64,000 nt of DNA, taken from assembly GCA_033344775.1 (NCBI GenBank), contig JAWPMT010000002.1, positions 1,024,685-1,088,684 of the forward strand, read 5' to 3'. Shown one piece after another: positions 36,204 to 43,824 of the stretch (positions are counted from its first letter, which is position 1; every line of letters starts with the position of its first letter). The translations under genes were made by a program, and so were the position numbers. The notes below the pieces were generated by a model. That model worked only from the letters and a program-made list of their open reading frames with translations. It had not been told where the DNA came from and ran no database searches. The DNA is from Cytophagales bacterium. Lineage in GTDB: Bacteria > Bacteroidota > Bacteroidia > Cytophagales > Cyclobacteriaceae.

Positions 36204-38145
36204 AGACTTTATTTGTAGGACCTTTTTAGGAGCAAAGCCCAGGATTTTATTGGTAATTTCCATTTTATCCAATCTATTCTGGGTTGCTCAATTACAAGCA
36301 CAAAATCAACAAAAAGCGGATAGCCTTGTGGCATCACTTAAAAATGAATTAAGTGATTCTGCTAGAATGGAGTCTATTTATTTGATATCCATTTGGTCCT
36401 CATCACCATCAGATAAGATTAATTATGCAAACGACCTGATGGATTTAGCTACTTCTCGAAATAATGATAAGTATATAGAAGCAGCTCTTATTTCATTGGG
36501 CACTGCTTATAGGTTAATAGGAAATTTAGACAAAGCCCTTGAATATCTAATAGAAAGTGCGCGTTTGGCAGAGACGAATAAAAGCTTCAAAAGACTTGCG
36601 GAGGCCTATGGGGAAATAGCCACAGTTCATTCATCAAATAGTGATTTTCGGAATGCTCTGAAATACAATCAGCTTTCGGCGGATCTTTTTTTAAGCCTTG
36701 GTGATAATATTTCTTATGCACTATCTACGCTGAATGCGGCAAATCAGTTTTACAGAATTGGTGTCATGGACTCTTCATTTCATCATTACTCAATTGCTGA
36801 ACAGATTTTTGAAGACTCAGAATTTGAGTTTGGAATTGCCTACGTAGTGGGAAATAGAGCAATTGCTAAGCTTGCGATGGGATTAACTGAAGAAGCCGAA
36901 GTGGATTTTAAAAGAGCCATTGATATATTAGATCCACTAGGAGATAATTATGGAATTGCTGACTTTCAAAATGAGCTAGGAAAAGTCTACGTTGAGAGAG
37001 GAGATGATGAAAAGGCAATCGAAACGATATCGAAGGGCCTTGAAATAGCAAAAAAAATTGACTTGAAAGCACAAATTCGAGATGCTTCGGATTTGCTAAG
37101 TACTTTACACCAAAAGAATGGAGAATTCGAAAAAGCATTAAGCTATCATAAACAATTTGTCGCGTACAAAGACAGTATTCAAAACACAGAGACAGTTCGA
37201 AAACTTGCCAACCAAAGAACTGAATTTGAAATCGGTCAGGCTGAAGCGGCGATGGCTGCCGAACGACAAACCCAACTGGTGGTCAATGTTGCCTTGATCT
37301 TTGGATTGGGGCTATTAACTGTTTTTGGAATTGCGCAATACCGTAACAGTCGCCAAAGGATGCGAATAAATAAAGAGCTTCGAGATCAAAAAACTGAATT
37401 GGAAACACAAAAGTCCGAACTCGAAGCGGTAAATAGAACCAAGGACCGATTCTTTTCAATCATCTCACATGATTTGCGTGGGCCGGTCAATGCGTTTCAC
37501 GGGGTATCTCGAATGATTAAGTTTTTTGTTCAAAACAAGCAAATTGATCAGCTGGAAGTATTAGCAGAAGAGATTGATCAATCGGTGGATCGGCTTTCTT
37601 CTTTATTGGACAACCTGCTGAATTGGGCCGTGCAACAACAGGGAGAATTTCCATACGTGCCTGAGAAGATCGAGATCAAAGCCATGTCCGATGATTTGGT
37701 AGATGTATTTACCACCATGGCCAATTCCAAGCAAATTAACTTGTCCAGTTCAGTTCCTGAAGATTTGCATGCCTGGGCAGATCGAAACACCACCATGACC
37801 ATCATTAGAAACCTGGTCAGCAATGCCCTGAAATTTACTCCCCGGGAAGGTCATGTGACCATCAACGCTCGTAGTTTAGATGAGTGCGTGGAAATTGAAG
37901 TACATGACAATGGCGTAGGGATACCCAAAGAAAAGCTTGGGCATCTGTTCGAATTGAATGAAGAGAACAGTACCTGGGGCACAGAAGGAGAGAAGGGCCT
38001 TGGATTGGGTCTTCAACTGGTTCATGAATTTGTAGAGCTCAATCAGGGACAGATCATTGTCGATAGCCAGGATAATAAGGGCACTACCTTTACTGTAAAA
38101 CTCCCTACCTACGATCTTAAACAAATCCAGGCAGAGGTAGAGTAA
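36181..38145 (+). CDS. TPR-domain sensor histidine kinase 2
   Basis: From ATG 36181 the protein has 654 residues; an open frame continues upstream to 36109 but only inside protein B. The start overlaps protein B by 23 bases. A signal-like segment (ILLVISILSNLFWVAQLQAQ), TPR units (e.g. GTAYRLIGNLDKALEYLIES, DDEKAIETISKGLEIAKK), TM helix (~365-385), coiled coil (ELRDQKTELETQKSELEAVN) and kinase core follow. His430 lies in FFSIISHDLRGPVN; N-box NLVSNALKFTP, G1 DNGVGIP and G2 GLGLGLQLV are intact. The kinase core is near-identical to kinase 1 over long stretches, while the TPR regions have diverged, suggesting duplicated receptors with different ligand preference. Confidence 0.87.
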   Translation: MFRFLKDRDFICRTFLGAKPRILLVISILSNLFWVAQLQAQNQQKADSLVASLKNELSDSARMESIYLISIWSSSPSDKINYANDLMDLATSRNNDKYIEAALISLGTAYRLIGNLDKALEYLIESARLAETNKSFKRLAEAYGEIATVHSSNSDFRNALKYNQLSADLFLSLGDNISYALSTLNAANQFYRIGVMDSSFHHYSIAEQIFEDSEFEFGIAYVVGNRAIAKLAMGLTEEAEVDFKRAIDILDPLGDNYGIADFQNELGKVYVERGDDEKAIETISKGLEIAKKIDLKAQIRDASDLLSTLHQKNGEFEKALSYHKQFVAYKDSIQNTETVRKLANQRTEFEIGQAEAAMAAERQTQLVVNVALIFGLGLLTVFGIAQYRNSRQRMRINKELRDQKTELETQKSELEAVNRTKDRFFSIISHDLRGPVNAFHGVSRMIKFFVQNKQIDQLEVLAEEIDQSVDRLSSLLDNLLNWAVQQQGEFPYVPEKIEIKAMSDDLVDVFTTMANSKQINLSSSVPEDLHAWADRNTTMTIIRNLVSNALKFTPREGHVTINARSLDECVEIEVHDNGVGIPKEKLGHLFELNEENSTWGTEGEKGLGLGLQLVHEFVELNQGQIIVDSQDNKGTTFTVKLPTYDLKQIQAEVE

Positions 38146-38183
38146 ATTCTCTGTTTCTAAGAAAATCACGGACTTATCTATTG

Positions 38184-38217
38184 TTTTTTGATGCTAAGGT
38201 GAAATTTCTTATTTTCA
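38184..38217 (+). promoter_or_regulatory. Candidate promoter of peptide gene 1
   Basis: TTTTTTG at 38184-38190, a 19-base spacer and TATTTTCA at 38210-38217 fit the TTTG / TAnnTTTG layout, 25 bases before the ATG at 38242. Confidence 0.4.
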
Positions 38218-38241
38218 TCTCTCATAATATTCCAATAGAAT

Positions 38242-38313
38242 ATGACCGAACTAACAGAAAAGCAACAGCGAGAAATTAAAGGTGGGCCTGATATTAAGAT
38301 CCCGCAAACTTAA
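38242..38313 (+). CDS. Double-glycine octapeptide precursor 1
   Basis: This 23-codon gene encodes leader MTELTEKQQREIKGG and core PDIKIPQT. The leader has Leu at -12 and Ile at -4 relative to the cut after GG, the hydrophobic positions recognised by C39 peptidases. It is the most divergent leader of the six (acidic residues replace the Lys pair), but L-T, Q at -7 and K-G-G are kept. It lies 96 bases after kinase 2. Confidence 0.8.
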   Translation: MTELTEKQQREIKGGPDIKIPQT

Positions 38314-38330
38314 ACTACTACATTAGGCTC

Positions 38331-38380
38331 AGGAATCTCCAAATGATGTTTTTGGCTAGTTATGCAAAAACTGGTAATTG
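38331..38380 (+). promoter_or_regulatory. 50-bp upstream block of peptide 2, copy 1
   Basis: Starts AGGAATCTCCAA, includes TTTTTG (38349-38354) and TAATTG (38375-38380) 20 bases apart, and lies 98 bases before the peptide 2 ATG. It matches the block at 38696 at 37 of 50 ungapped positions. Probably promoter plus regulator site. Confidence 0.5.
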
Positions 38381-38428
38381 CCTATGCGATCGGTTAATTT
38401 GGAGGTATAATAATTAGATAAAATACAT

Positions 38429-38500
38429 ATGAAAAAGCTAACAATCAAAGTACAACAGACTGTAAAAGGTGGTCCTAAAGCACAGGTTCCTCAGCCGTAA
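38429..38500 (+). CDS. Double-glycine octapeptide precursor 2
   Basis: A 23-codon gene with leader MKKLTIKVQQTVKGG and core PKAQVPQP. It is the only core with a basic residue at position 2 and Ala at position 3, so it may be a variant ligand. A terminator follows 25 bases after the stop. Confidence 0.85.
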   Translation: MKKLTIKVQQTVKGGPKAQVPQP

Positions 38501-38525
38501 CTGGCTACTTTCAAAATTGACGTGG

Positions 38526-38554
38526 AAAGCCTCGAACAAAATCGAGGCTTTTTT
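38526..38554 (+). terminator. Intrinsic terminator after peptide 2
   Basis: The stem AAAGCCTCGA/TCGAGGCTTT with loop ACAAAA is followed by TTTA. Perfect 10-bp stem; separates peptides 1-2 from 3-6. Confidence 0.8.
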
Positions 38555-38695
38555 ATTTCTGATCCTTGATTTCTTCCACGTCTTATACGCCCGACTATCA
38601 TTTAATTTCTGATACAAAGGATGGTGATTCTTAGAGGAAGCATGTAAGTATTCCTGATGATTATCTGCGATTTTTTATTCACCAGGAACTACTTA

Positions 38696-38745
38696 AGGAA
38701 TCTCCAAGTGACATTTTTTGCGAATACTGCAAATTCATGGAATTG
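38696..38745 (+). promoter_or_regulatory. 50-bp upstream block of peptide 3, copy 2
   Basis: Second copy of the block at 38331, again 97 bases before the ATG. TTTTTTG (38714-38720) and AATTG (38741-38745) correspond to the same spacing. Probably drives peptides 3-6. Confidence 0.5.
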
Positions 38746-38792
38746 TGTCAATTATCAATTAAATTAAAGGTTTACCAATAGATACATTTTAA

Positions 38793-38864
38793 ATGAAAAA
38801 GCTAACAATCAAAGCGCAACAGACAGTAAAAGGTGGACCAGATGTTACGATCCCTGTTCCTTAA
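38793..38864 (+). CDS. Double-glycine octapeptide precursor 3
   Basis: A 23-codon gene with leader MKKLTIKAQQTVKGG and core PDVTIPVP. First of four closely spaced peptide genes (start-to-start 103, 112 and 113 bases) ending at a shared terminator. Confidence 0.85.
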   Translation: MKKLTIKAQQTVKGGPDVTIPVP

Positions 38865-38895
38865 TTGTCTTTCTGAAAAGCTAAAAAATTAAACA

Positions 38896-38967
38896 ATGAA
38901 AAAGCTAACAACTATGCAGTTACAAACGATCAAAGGGGGACCAGATGTCAAAGTGCCTCAAGATTGA
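38896..38967 (+). CDS. Double-glycine octapeptide precursor 4
   Basis: A 23-codon gene with leader MKKLTTMQLQTIKGG and core PDVKVPQD. It has Leu rather than Gln at -7. Its core is the closest to the protein B tail PDVQIPQG. Confidence 0.85.
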   Translation: MKKLTTMQLQTIKGGPDVKVPQD

Positions 38968-39007
38968 GTAAACTGTCTTTTTATTCAACAAAAAGTAAAT
39001 AATCACA

Positions 39008-39079
39008 ATGAAAAAGCTAACTGTAAAGTTACAGCAGACCATCAAAGGGGGGCCAGAAGTCAAAATTCCTCAAGATTGA
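39008..39079 (+). CDS. Double-glycine octapeptide precursor 5
   Basis: A 23-codon gene with leader MKKLTVKLQQTIKGG and core PEVKIPQD. Core differs from peptide 4 only by conservative changes (D/E, V/I), again ending PQD. Confidence 0.85.
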   Translation: MKKLTVKLQQTIKGGPEVKIPQD

Positions 39080-39120
39080 ATTGAACTGTCTTTTTATTCA
39101 CCATTAAATAAATAATCATA

Positions 39121-39192
39121 ATGAAAAAGCTAACGATCAAAGCACAACAGACCATAAAAGGAGGACCTGAAATTCAGATTCCTAATGGATAA
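39121..39192 (+). CDS. Double-glycine octapeptide precursor 6
   Basis: A 23-codon gene with leader MKKLTIKAQQTIKGG and core PEIQIPNG. Last of the array. Its final Gly matches the end of protein B, which ends PQG. A terminator follows 26 bases after the stop. Confidence 0.85.
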   Translation: MKKLTIKAQQTIKGGPEIQIPNG

Positions 39193-39215
39193 CGTTTAGC
39201 TTAATTGAACGAAAT

Positions 39216-39243
39216 AAGCCTCTGATCAGTCAGAGGTTTTTTT
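39216..39243 (+). terminator. Intrinsic terminator after the peptide array
   Basis: The stem CCTCTGA/TCAGAGG with loop TCAG is followed by seven T. It sits between the convergent peptide array and the HlyD-type gene (stop at 39242). Confidence 0.75.
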
Positions 39244-40516
39244 ATTCACCGTCAACTTTCCTTGCTACCATCTTATAAAGGAGATGTGCCAACGTCAGTT
39301 CCTCAATCAGTACGGATGCCCTGCCGGTCATCCCTTTTTTTAATTCGGGTTTGAAATCATCTTTTTGATTGAGTTGGATATTAATTGGATAGTAACCCTC
39401 ATCGGATGGGCTATCTCCGATGCTGGTGATCTGTCCTCTTTTGGCTCCGTAGTAGAAATAGGGGAAGCTTTCAAATTTCATTACAACTTTTTGCCCTTCT
39501 TTTAAGTGACCAACCTGTGCAGAGTTGGCTTCACTATAGACATATGCTGCTTGATTTTGCGTTTCCAGACGCCATACAATTTCACCGGCACCTATTCTTG
39601 TTTCTGGTTCCCGAATCATATTGACAGTGCCCTGCGTTTCCGTTAACAGCATTAATCGATCTCCGTCAATGCGATTCGAGCCAAATGTTAGTTTAAGCTG
39701 TTCTTCAGCAATTGATACTTCCTGTTGAAGCTTTTCCCGATCAAGGGCGTGCTTTTGCTCAAGCAATGCCAATGTTGTGTTGATCTCTTGAATGCCTGTC
39801 TGCGCCAGACGAAGTTGTTGCTGTAAAGTTTGTTCTGACAGGACATAAGCACGTAATGCGGTTCGTTTATCCTGTTCCTGCTGTTGGACCGTTAATTGAG
39901 CTTGTTCAAGCTGTGACTGACTAATGACTTGCTCCTTAAATAATGCTTCCTGACGATTTAAGTCATTTTTATGGATAGCAATCTGTTGCTCTATGGCTTG
40001 AATTTCGGCCGCTCTGTTTTCCTTAAGAATGGTGAGTTCTTTTTTAAGTTCTACTACCTGTTCCCTGTAACTCCAGCCTTTGGTTCGATAGACTTCTAAT
40101 TCTTTTTGTAAATAATCGGTAGCTGTGCTTTCCTGAAATTTCAGTAATTGCCGCTTTCGATCTACGTCACTGATCATTTGCAAGATGCCAGGGGAGGAGA
40201 TCACCATTAATGGGGTATTGGCGGGTAATTCATCTCCGGTAGTGACCAATAACTTGTGAACGAATATGGGTTCACCCACACGTTTTACTTCTTCAACGGA
40301 GCCTCCTTTCAGAACGAAATTCAACTGCACTTCTTGTGGCAAGGTAATGGTTATCGAAAACACGATAAACAGGAAAACCAGGGCAAAACCTGTAAGGAAA
40401 AACACCCGATGACCCCTTCGTGAAATATTCTCCAGAGGAGCATCATCCTCCTGCAGTAAAATGTCGATTTGTTGCTCTTCTAAGCCATATTGTTCTTGTA
40501 GATCAGAATGAGACAT
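39242..40516 (-). CDS. HlyD-family adaptor of the peptide exporter
   Basis: The 424-residue protein has a cytosolic N-terminus, one TM helix (~37-58, FFLTGFALVFLFIVFSITI), a beta region, a long coiled-coil hairpin (~115-270, e.g. AIEQQIAIHKNDLNRQEALF and EQDKRTALRAYVLSEQTLQQQ), then the second lipoyl half and barrel (GQKVVMKFESFPYFYYGAKR, KKGMTGRASVLIEEL). HlyD-type adaptors couple an inner-membrane ABC exporter to the outer membrane. Its start overlaps the transporter stop by 14 bases, so they act together. Confidence 0.88.
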   Translation of the reverse strand: MSHSDLQEQYGLEEQQIDILLQEDDAPLENISRRGHRVFFLTGFALVFLFIVFSITITLPQEVQLNFVLKGGSVEEVKRVGEPIFVHKLLVTTGDELPANTPLMVISSPGILQMISDVDRKRQLLKFQESTATDYLQKELEVYRTKGWSYREQVVELKKELTILKENRAAEIQAIEQQIAIHKNDLNRQEALFKEQVISQSQLEQAQLTVQQQEQDKRTALRAYVLSEQTLQQQLRLAQTGIQEINTTLALLEQKHALDREKLQQEVSIAEEQLKLTFGSNRIDGDRLMLLTETQGTVNMIREPETRIGAGEIVWRLETQNQAAYVYSEANSAQVGHLKEGQKVVMKFESFPYFYYGAKRGQITSIGDSPSDEGYYPINIQLNQKDDFKPELKKGMTGRASVLIEELTLAHLLYKMVARKVDGE

Positions 40517-42692
40517 AATTACTGATAAATTGTGCGTATAAACCTTCTTGTTTCATCAACGATGCATGATCTCCTTGTTCGGCCAGTTGCCCTTTATCGA
40601 TCACCAGGATCTGATCGCAGTTTTTCAAGGTGTACAATCGATGTGCTATGGATATGATGGTTTTGCCCCCAAATTGTTCATGAACATTTTTCATGATTTT
40701 TTTCTCTGTCTCAACATCTAGTGCGCTACTCGCTTCGTCCAAAATGATCAACTCCGGTGATGAGACAAATAGTCTTGCGAATGCTAATTTCAGCTGTTCT
40801 CCGCCAGACAGCTTGGTACCATTCTCACCAATGTGCGTGTTCAGCCCCAGGTACTGCGATCTCACGTAATCCATGAAATCCGCCTTTTCTATGGCGTCCA
40901 GTAATTGCTCTTCAGTAGCTTGGGGATTACCTAAGAGAATGTTTTCCCGAATCGATCCATCAAAAACAAAGACATCCTGAGGAATGACTCCCATGCGCTT
41001 TCGAAGTGAGGCTTCACTAATTGTTGTAATGTCTGAGCCGGACAACATTATTTCTCCCGTGTATTCGTCGTACAGTCTACTGATCAGCTTGATGAGCGTA
41101 GACTTTCCGGAACCATTTCTGCCTACAACTCCGACAAATGAACCCGGTGTGATTTCCAGGTTTAGAGACTCTAACGTATTGTTCTGATGGTTTTTGAGGT
41201 ATTTAAATGTCAGGTCATTGATCTTGATTGCGATCGGAGCAGCGGGGAGTTGCACTCCGCCTTCCTTCAGGTCAATTTCCGGTTGTGACAGTACATCGTT
41301 AAGCTTATTGTACGATAACCTGAGTCTAACAAACATGAATTGTAGATTGACCGTCCTGGCTACGGTCATAAATAAACGCATGAAGATGGCCGTAAAAGCA
41401 ACATAACTACCAATCGATAAGGAGCCATCAAAAATAAGGTAGGCCCCGTACCAATACACAAAAACTTGTCCGGCAAACCATATGGACATGATCATCATGG
41501 TGTAGTTCAGATAAGTTCGTGTGATCTTGATCTCACGATTCAGGCTCTTAGTATACTGATTACGCCACTTTTGGTACTTCAGGTATTCAATGCCAAGCAG
41601 GCGGGTGGCTTGTACGCCAAGCAATGTATCCAGAAACATCCCCATCGATTTCATGCTTTCCTGAAAAGCTTGCTCATCCAGCCGCATGAGCTTAGGGTTC
41701 ATCAGGGAAGTTAATAAGATGAACAGAACAAAAAAGATCGCAGTACTATATCCCAATAGGGCATTGTAATTGATCAGGATCAGGATCAGAAAAATGGAGA
41801 AGAAGAAGTCAAGGATAGAACCAAGTGTGGCAGGGGTGATGATCTCCCTGAGTTTGAGGTTTTCCTGAAAGCGATTGATCAGGTCCTCTCTTTTGAACCG
41901 ATCAAAGTAACTCAATTTCAAACGCACAAAATGCAAAAAGAATTTGCTAAAGAAACTTCGCTCAAAATTGATCCTGAACTGTGTAAGAATGAGGTCCCTG
42001 CCATGCATTAAGAGGATATTGGCAACTGTTAGGCTTGCGATGCCGAACAGGATGACATATAGCATCTTAATGTCCTTGTTTACCAGGACTTTATCAATGA
42101 TGGTTTGGGTGAATATCGGTATGGTCAATTCACCAGCCATAATGAAGAGGGATCCGATCAATACATAGACGAGGTTCTTTTTTGAAGCCTCCAGTGAGGC
42201 GAGGTAGAATCTCTTGGCCAGGCTTTTCTCCTTAGCTCGCTGGGCTTCTACCAGCTCTGTTAGCTCATTATGTTTGAAAATGTCGGGTGTGGGCTCCAGT
42301 ACAAGCCCAATCCCATTCCATTTTTCTTCAAACTCTTTTTTCGAGTAAACTCGCTTGCCATTTGCAGGATCAGCTACCCAGACTTTTTGTTCAGTAGCTT
42401 TATAAACAACCACAAAGTGATTTCCATCAAAGTGAGCAATGAATGGCAATGAGACTTGGGCAATGTGCTCATAACCCATTTGATAACCATCAGCTTCGAA
42501 TCCAAAGCTTTGTGCGATCTGGGCTAATGTGTACAGGTCGATCCCTTCCTTGTTTACTTCGGCATATTCTGCAAGAAATCGCTTAATGTCATAATAGCCA
42601 TAGAATTTGAATACCATAGCGAGACTGGTTGTTCCACATTCCATCATTCCTGTCTGTCGTAGAATAGGAAAGGGTTTTTTAGGCCTGGTCAT
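40503..42692 (-). CDS. Peptidase-containing ABC exporter (C39 bacteriocin-processing type)
   Basis: From ATG 42692 the protein has 729 residues (TTG 42695 precedes it by one codon). The N-terminal C39 peptidase has oxyanion Gln13, catalytic Cys19 in GMMECGTTS, His92 in GNHFVVVYK and Asp108 in VADPANG, so it should be active and cut after double-glycine leaders. Residues ~160-460 are a six-helix ABC membrane domain. The ATPase has GRNGSGKST, IPQDVFVFD, LSGGEQLKLAFARLF and LIILDEASSALD. Only GG-leader genes seen nearby are the six octapeptide genes convergent with it, so these are its likely cargo. Confidence 0.93.
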   Translation of the reverse strand: MTRPKKPFPILRQTGMMECGTTSLAMVFKFYGYYDIKRFLAEYAEVNKEGIDLYTLAQIAQSFGFEADGYQMGYEHIAQVSLPFIAHFDGNHFVVVYKATEQKVWVADPANGKRVYSKKEFEEKWNGIGLVLEPTPDIFKHNELTELVEAQRAKEKSLAKRFYLASLEASKKNLVYVLIGSLFIMAGELTIPIFTQTIIDKVLVNKDIKMLYVILFGIASLTVANILLMHGRDLILTQFRINFERSFFSKFFLHFVRLKLSYFDRFKREDLINRFQENLKLREIITPATLGSILDFFFSIFLILILINYNALLGYSTAIFFVLFILLTSLMNPKLMRLDEQAFQESMKSMGMFLDTLLGVQATRLLGIEYLKYQKWRNQYTKSLNREIKITRTYLNYTMMIMSIWFAGQVFVYWYGAYLIFDGSLSIGSYVAFTAIFMRLFMTVARTVNLQFMFVRLRLSYNKLNDVLSQPEIDLKEGGVQLPAAPIAIKINDLTFKYLKNHQNNTLESLNLEITPGSFVGVVGRNGSGKSTLIKLISRLYDEYTGEIMLSGSDITTISEASLRKRMGVIPQDVFVFDGSIRENILLGNPQATEEQLLDAIEKADFMDYVRSQYLGLNTHIGENGTKLSGGEQLKLAFARLFVSSPELIILDEASSALDVETEKKIMKNVHEQFGGKTIISIAHRLYTLKNCDQILVIDKGQLAEQGDHASLMKQEGLYAQFISNYVSF

Positions 42693-42772
42693 CAATCTTT
42701 AGTAGTTGTCAAATGTAATGGTATCCGAAGATATGAAGCCAAGATAATAACTAAATGGAAACCAATGAAGAT

Positions 42773-43132
42773 TTAACTCATTACATCCAGGACCTTTTGT
42801 CTCAACATATCAGGAGTACGTAAATCATTTTTACTGATAAAGCCTGAAATATCAAGTTCAGAATCCTCGACTTCATATGCCTGTAGGTAACCTGAGATCA
42901 TAATGATCTTGGGTAATTCATCCATGATCTCAAGGGACTCGAATCCATCAAGATAAGGCATTTCATAATCGACGAACATCAGGTTTGGTTTTTGCTTCAC
43001 AGCAGCCATCACACCATCTACTGGATTGGTAAAAGTAGCAAGCAGTTCCAGCTCCGGGATATCGGCTATCAATACCTGAAGCATTTTTAGGAACAAAGGG
43101 TCGTCATCGATCGCGATGCAGGTGTAGGTCAT
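42773..43132 (-). CDS. Stand-alone response-regulator receiver protein
   Basis: The 119 residues form only a receiver domain: acidic cluster IAIDDDPLF (9-11), phospho-acceptor Asp55 in MFVDYEMP, Ser80 in IIMISG and Lys101 in FISKND. No output domain follows, as in CheY/Spo0F-type relays. It is 80 bases upstream of the ABC exporter on the same strand and probably the first gene of that operon. No other receiver is encoded nearby, so it is the likely phosphate acceptor for the two TPR kinases. Output target unknown. Confidence 0.85.
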   Translation of the reverse strand: MTYTCIAIDDDPLFLKMLQVLIADIPELELLATFTNPVDGVMAAVKQKPNLMFVDYEMPYLDGFESLEIMDELPKIIMISGYLQAYEVEDSELDISGFISKNDLRTPDMLRQKVLDVMS

Positions 43133-43619
43133 GTATGGCTCTCAAGTATTGAAGGTGGAAAGTTACTGTTTTGGTCCGATTTATTAGTGCAGGATCGATT
43201 ATTTCCAATTAAATATGGGCCTATCTAACGTCGTTAAATACTGAGTATTCCGGGTGAGGAGGGGTTTATTCCTGCTGATGTGTTTCGAATGCAACCGCTC
43301 CGATAAAAAGAGAGAGATTTGAGGTTCAGTTTGGAATTAATGAAATTGAAGATACAGCTGTATGGCTGACCATGTGATTTGGAGCCAGCTATGTTACTGA
43401 TTTAAGGATTATTGATACGAAAGATGATCAAACAGTGAGACCCTTCTACTTCTAGTTGAAGGGTTTTTTTATGTATTTTAATTAATTCATCTTAAGATTG
43501 AAGTATGGTTATGTAAATCGCTCATTTATAGTGTTTTAAATTTTTTCAGTAATATCTTGGATGTTATTCTAAGTTTTGTATTTATTTGTGATAACCTAAA
43601 ACCTAATAAAAAAGAGCCA
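43133..43619. other. Intergenic region with an orphan terminator
   Basis: 487 bases without a convincing gene. It must contain the promoter of the receiver-exporter operon on the minus strand. On the plus strand several very short frames occur (e.g. MCFECNRSDKKREI at 43279) before the terminator at 43441. None has a GG leader. A plus-strand small RNA is possible. Confidence 0.35.
43441..43470 (+). terminator. Plus-strand intrinsic terminator without an upstream gene
   Basis: Stem CCCTTC/GAAGGG extended by ACT/AGT across a T-T mismatch, followed by seven T. The nearest plus-strand gene upstream is peptide 6, 4 kb away with its own terminator. Confidence 0.65.
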
Positions 43620-43811
43620 ATGAATTTACCAGCTTCTATAGAGGCGTTTCTGGATGAGATCCGAAAAGACCTTGAAAGCTACGAATCCAGTGATGTGATC
43701 GCCTGTGCCAAAAAAGTGTATCAGCACCTTGAGAAAAGTGCCGGAGACTCCAGTGCCCAACTTGAAAGGCGTTTTATGGTACAGGGCATTATCACCCAGT
43801 ATTCTGCTTGA
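43620..43811 (+). CDS. Small helical protein of unknown function
   Basis: I take ATG 43620 (63 residues, MNLPASIEAFLDEIRKDLESY); a longer frame from 43557 adds a Phe/Ile-rich stretch without support. The protein is two amphipathic helices with a single Cys (DVIACAKKVYQHLEKSAG). No family recognised. It is convergent with the S9 peptidase gene and 487 bases from the peptide-system operon, so a link is only positional. Confidence 0.55.
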   Translation: MNLPASIEAFLDEIRKDLESYESSDVIACAKKVYQHLEKSAGDSSAQLERRFMVQGIITQYSA

Positions 43812-43824
43812 ACTGTACCCGAAT

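Larger units (their letters stand above)
38896..39192 (+). repeat. Tandemly duplicated peptide cassettes 4-6
   Basis: Units of 112-113 bases contain the peptide gene and a shared spacer (ACTGTCTTTTTATTCA, then TAAATAATCA before the ATG). Near-identity of the spacers after peptides 4 and 5 shows recent tandem duplication. Confidence 0.75.

Noticed and set aside
38242-39192. Peptide array as a class I/II lanthipeptide or other modified RiPP
   Set aside because: Cores contain no Cys and at most one Thr, and no modification enzyme (LanB/LanM, radical SAM, YcaO) is encoded nearby.
43342-43371. Short frame MKLKIQLYG as a seventh signalling peptide
   Set aside because: The start recalls the MKKLTIK leader, but there is no GG motif and it stops after nine codons.
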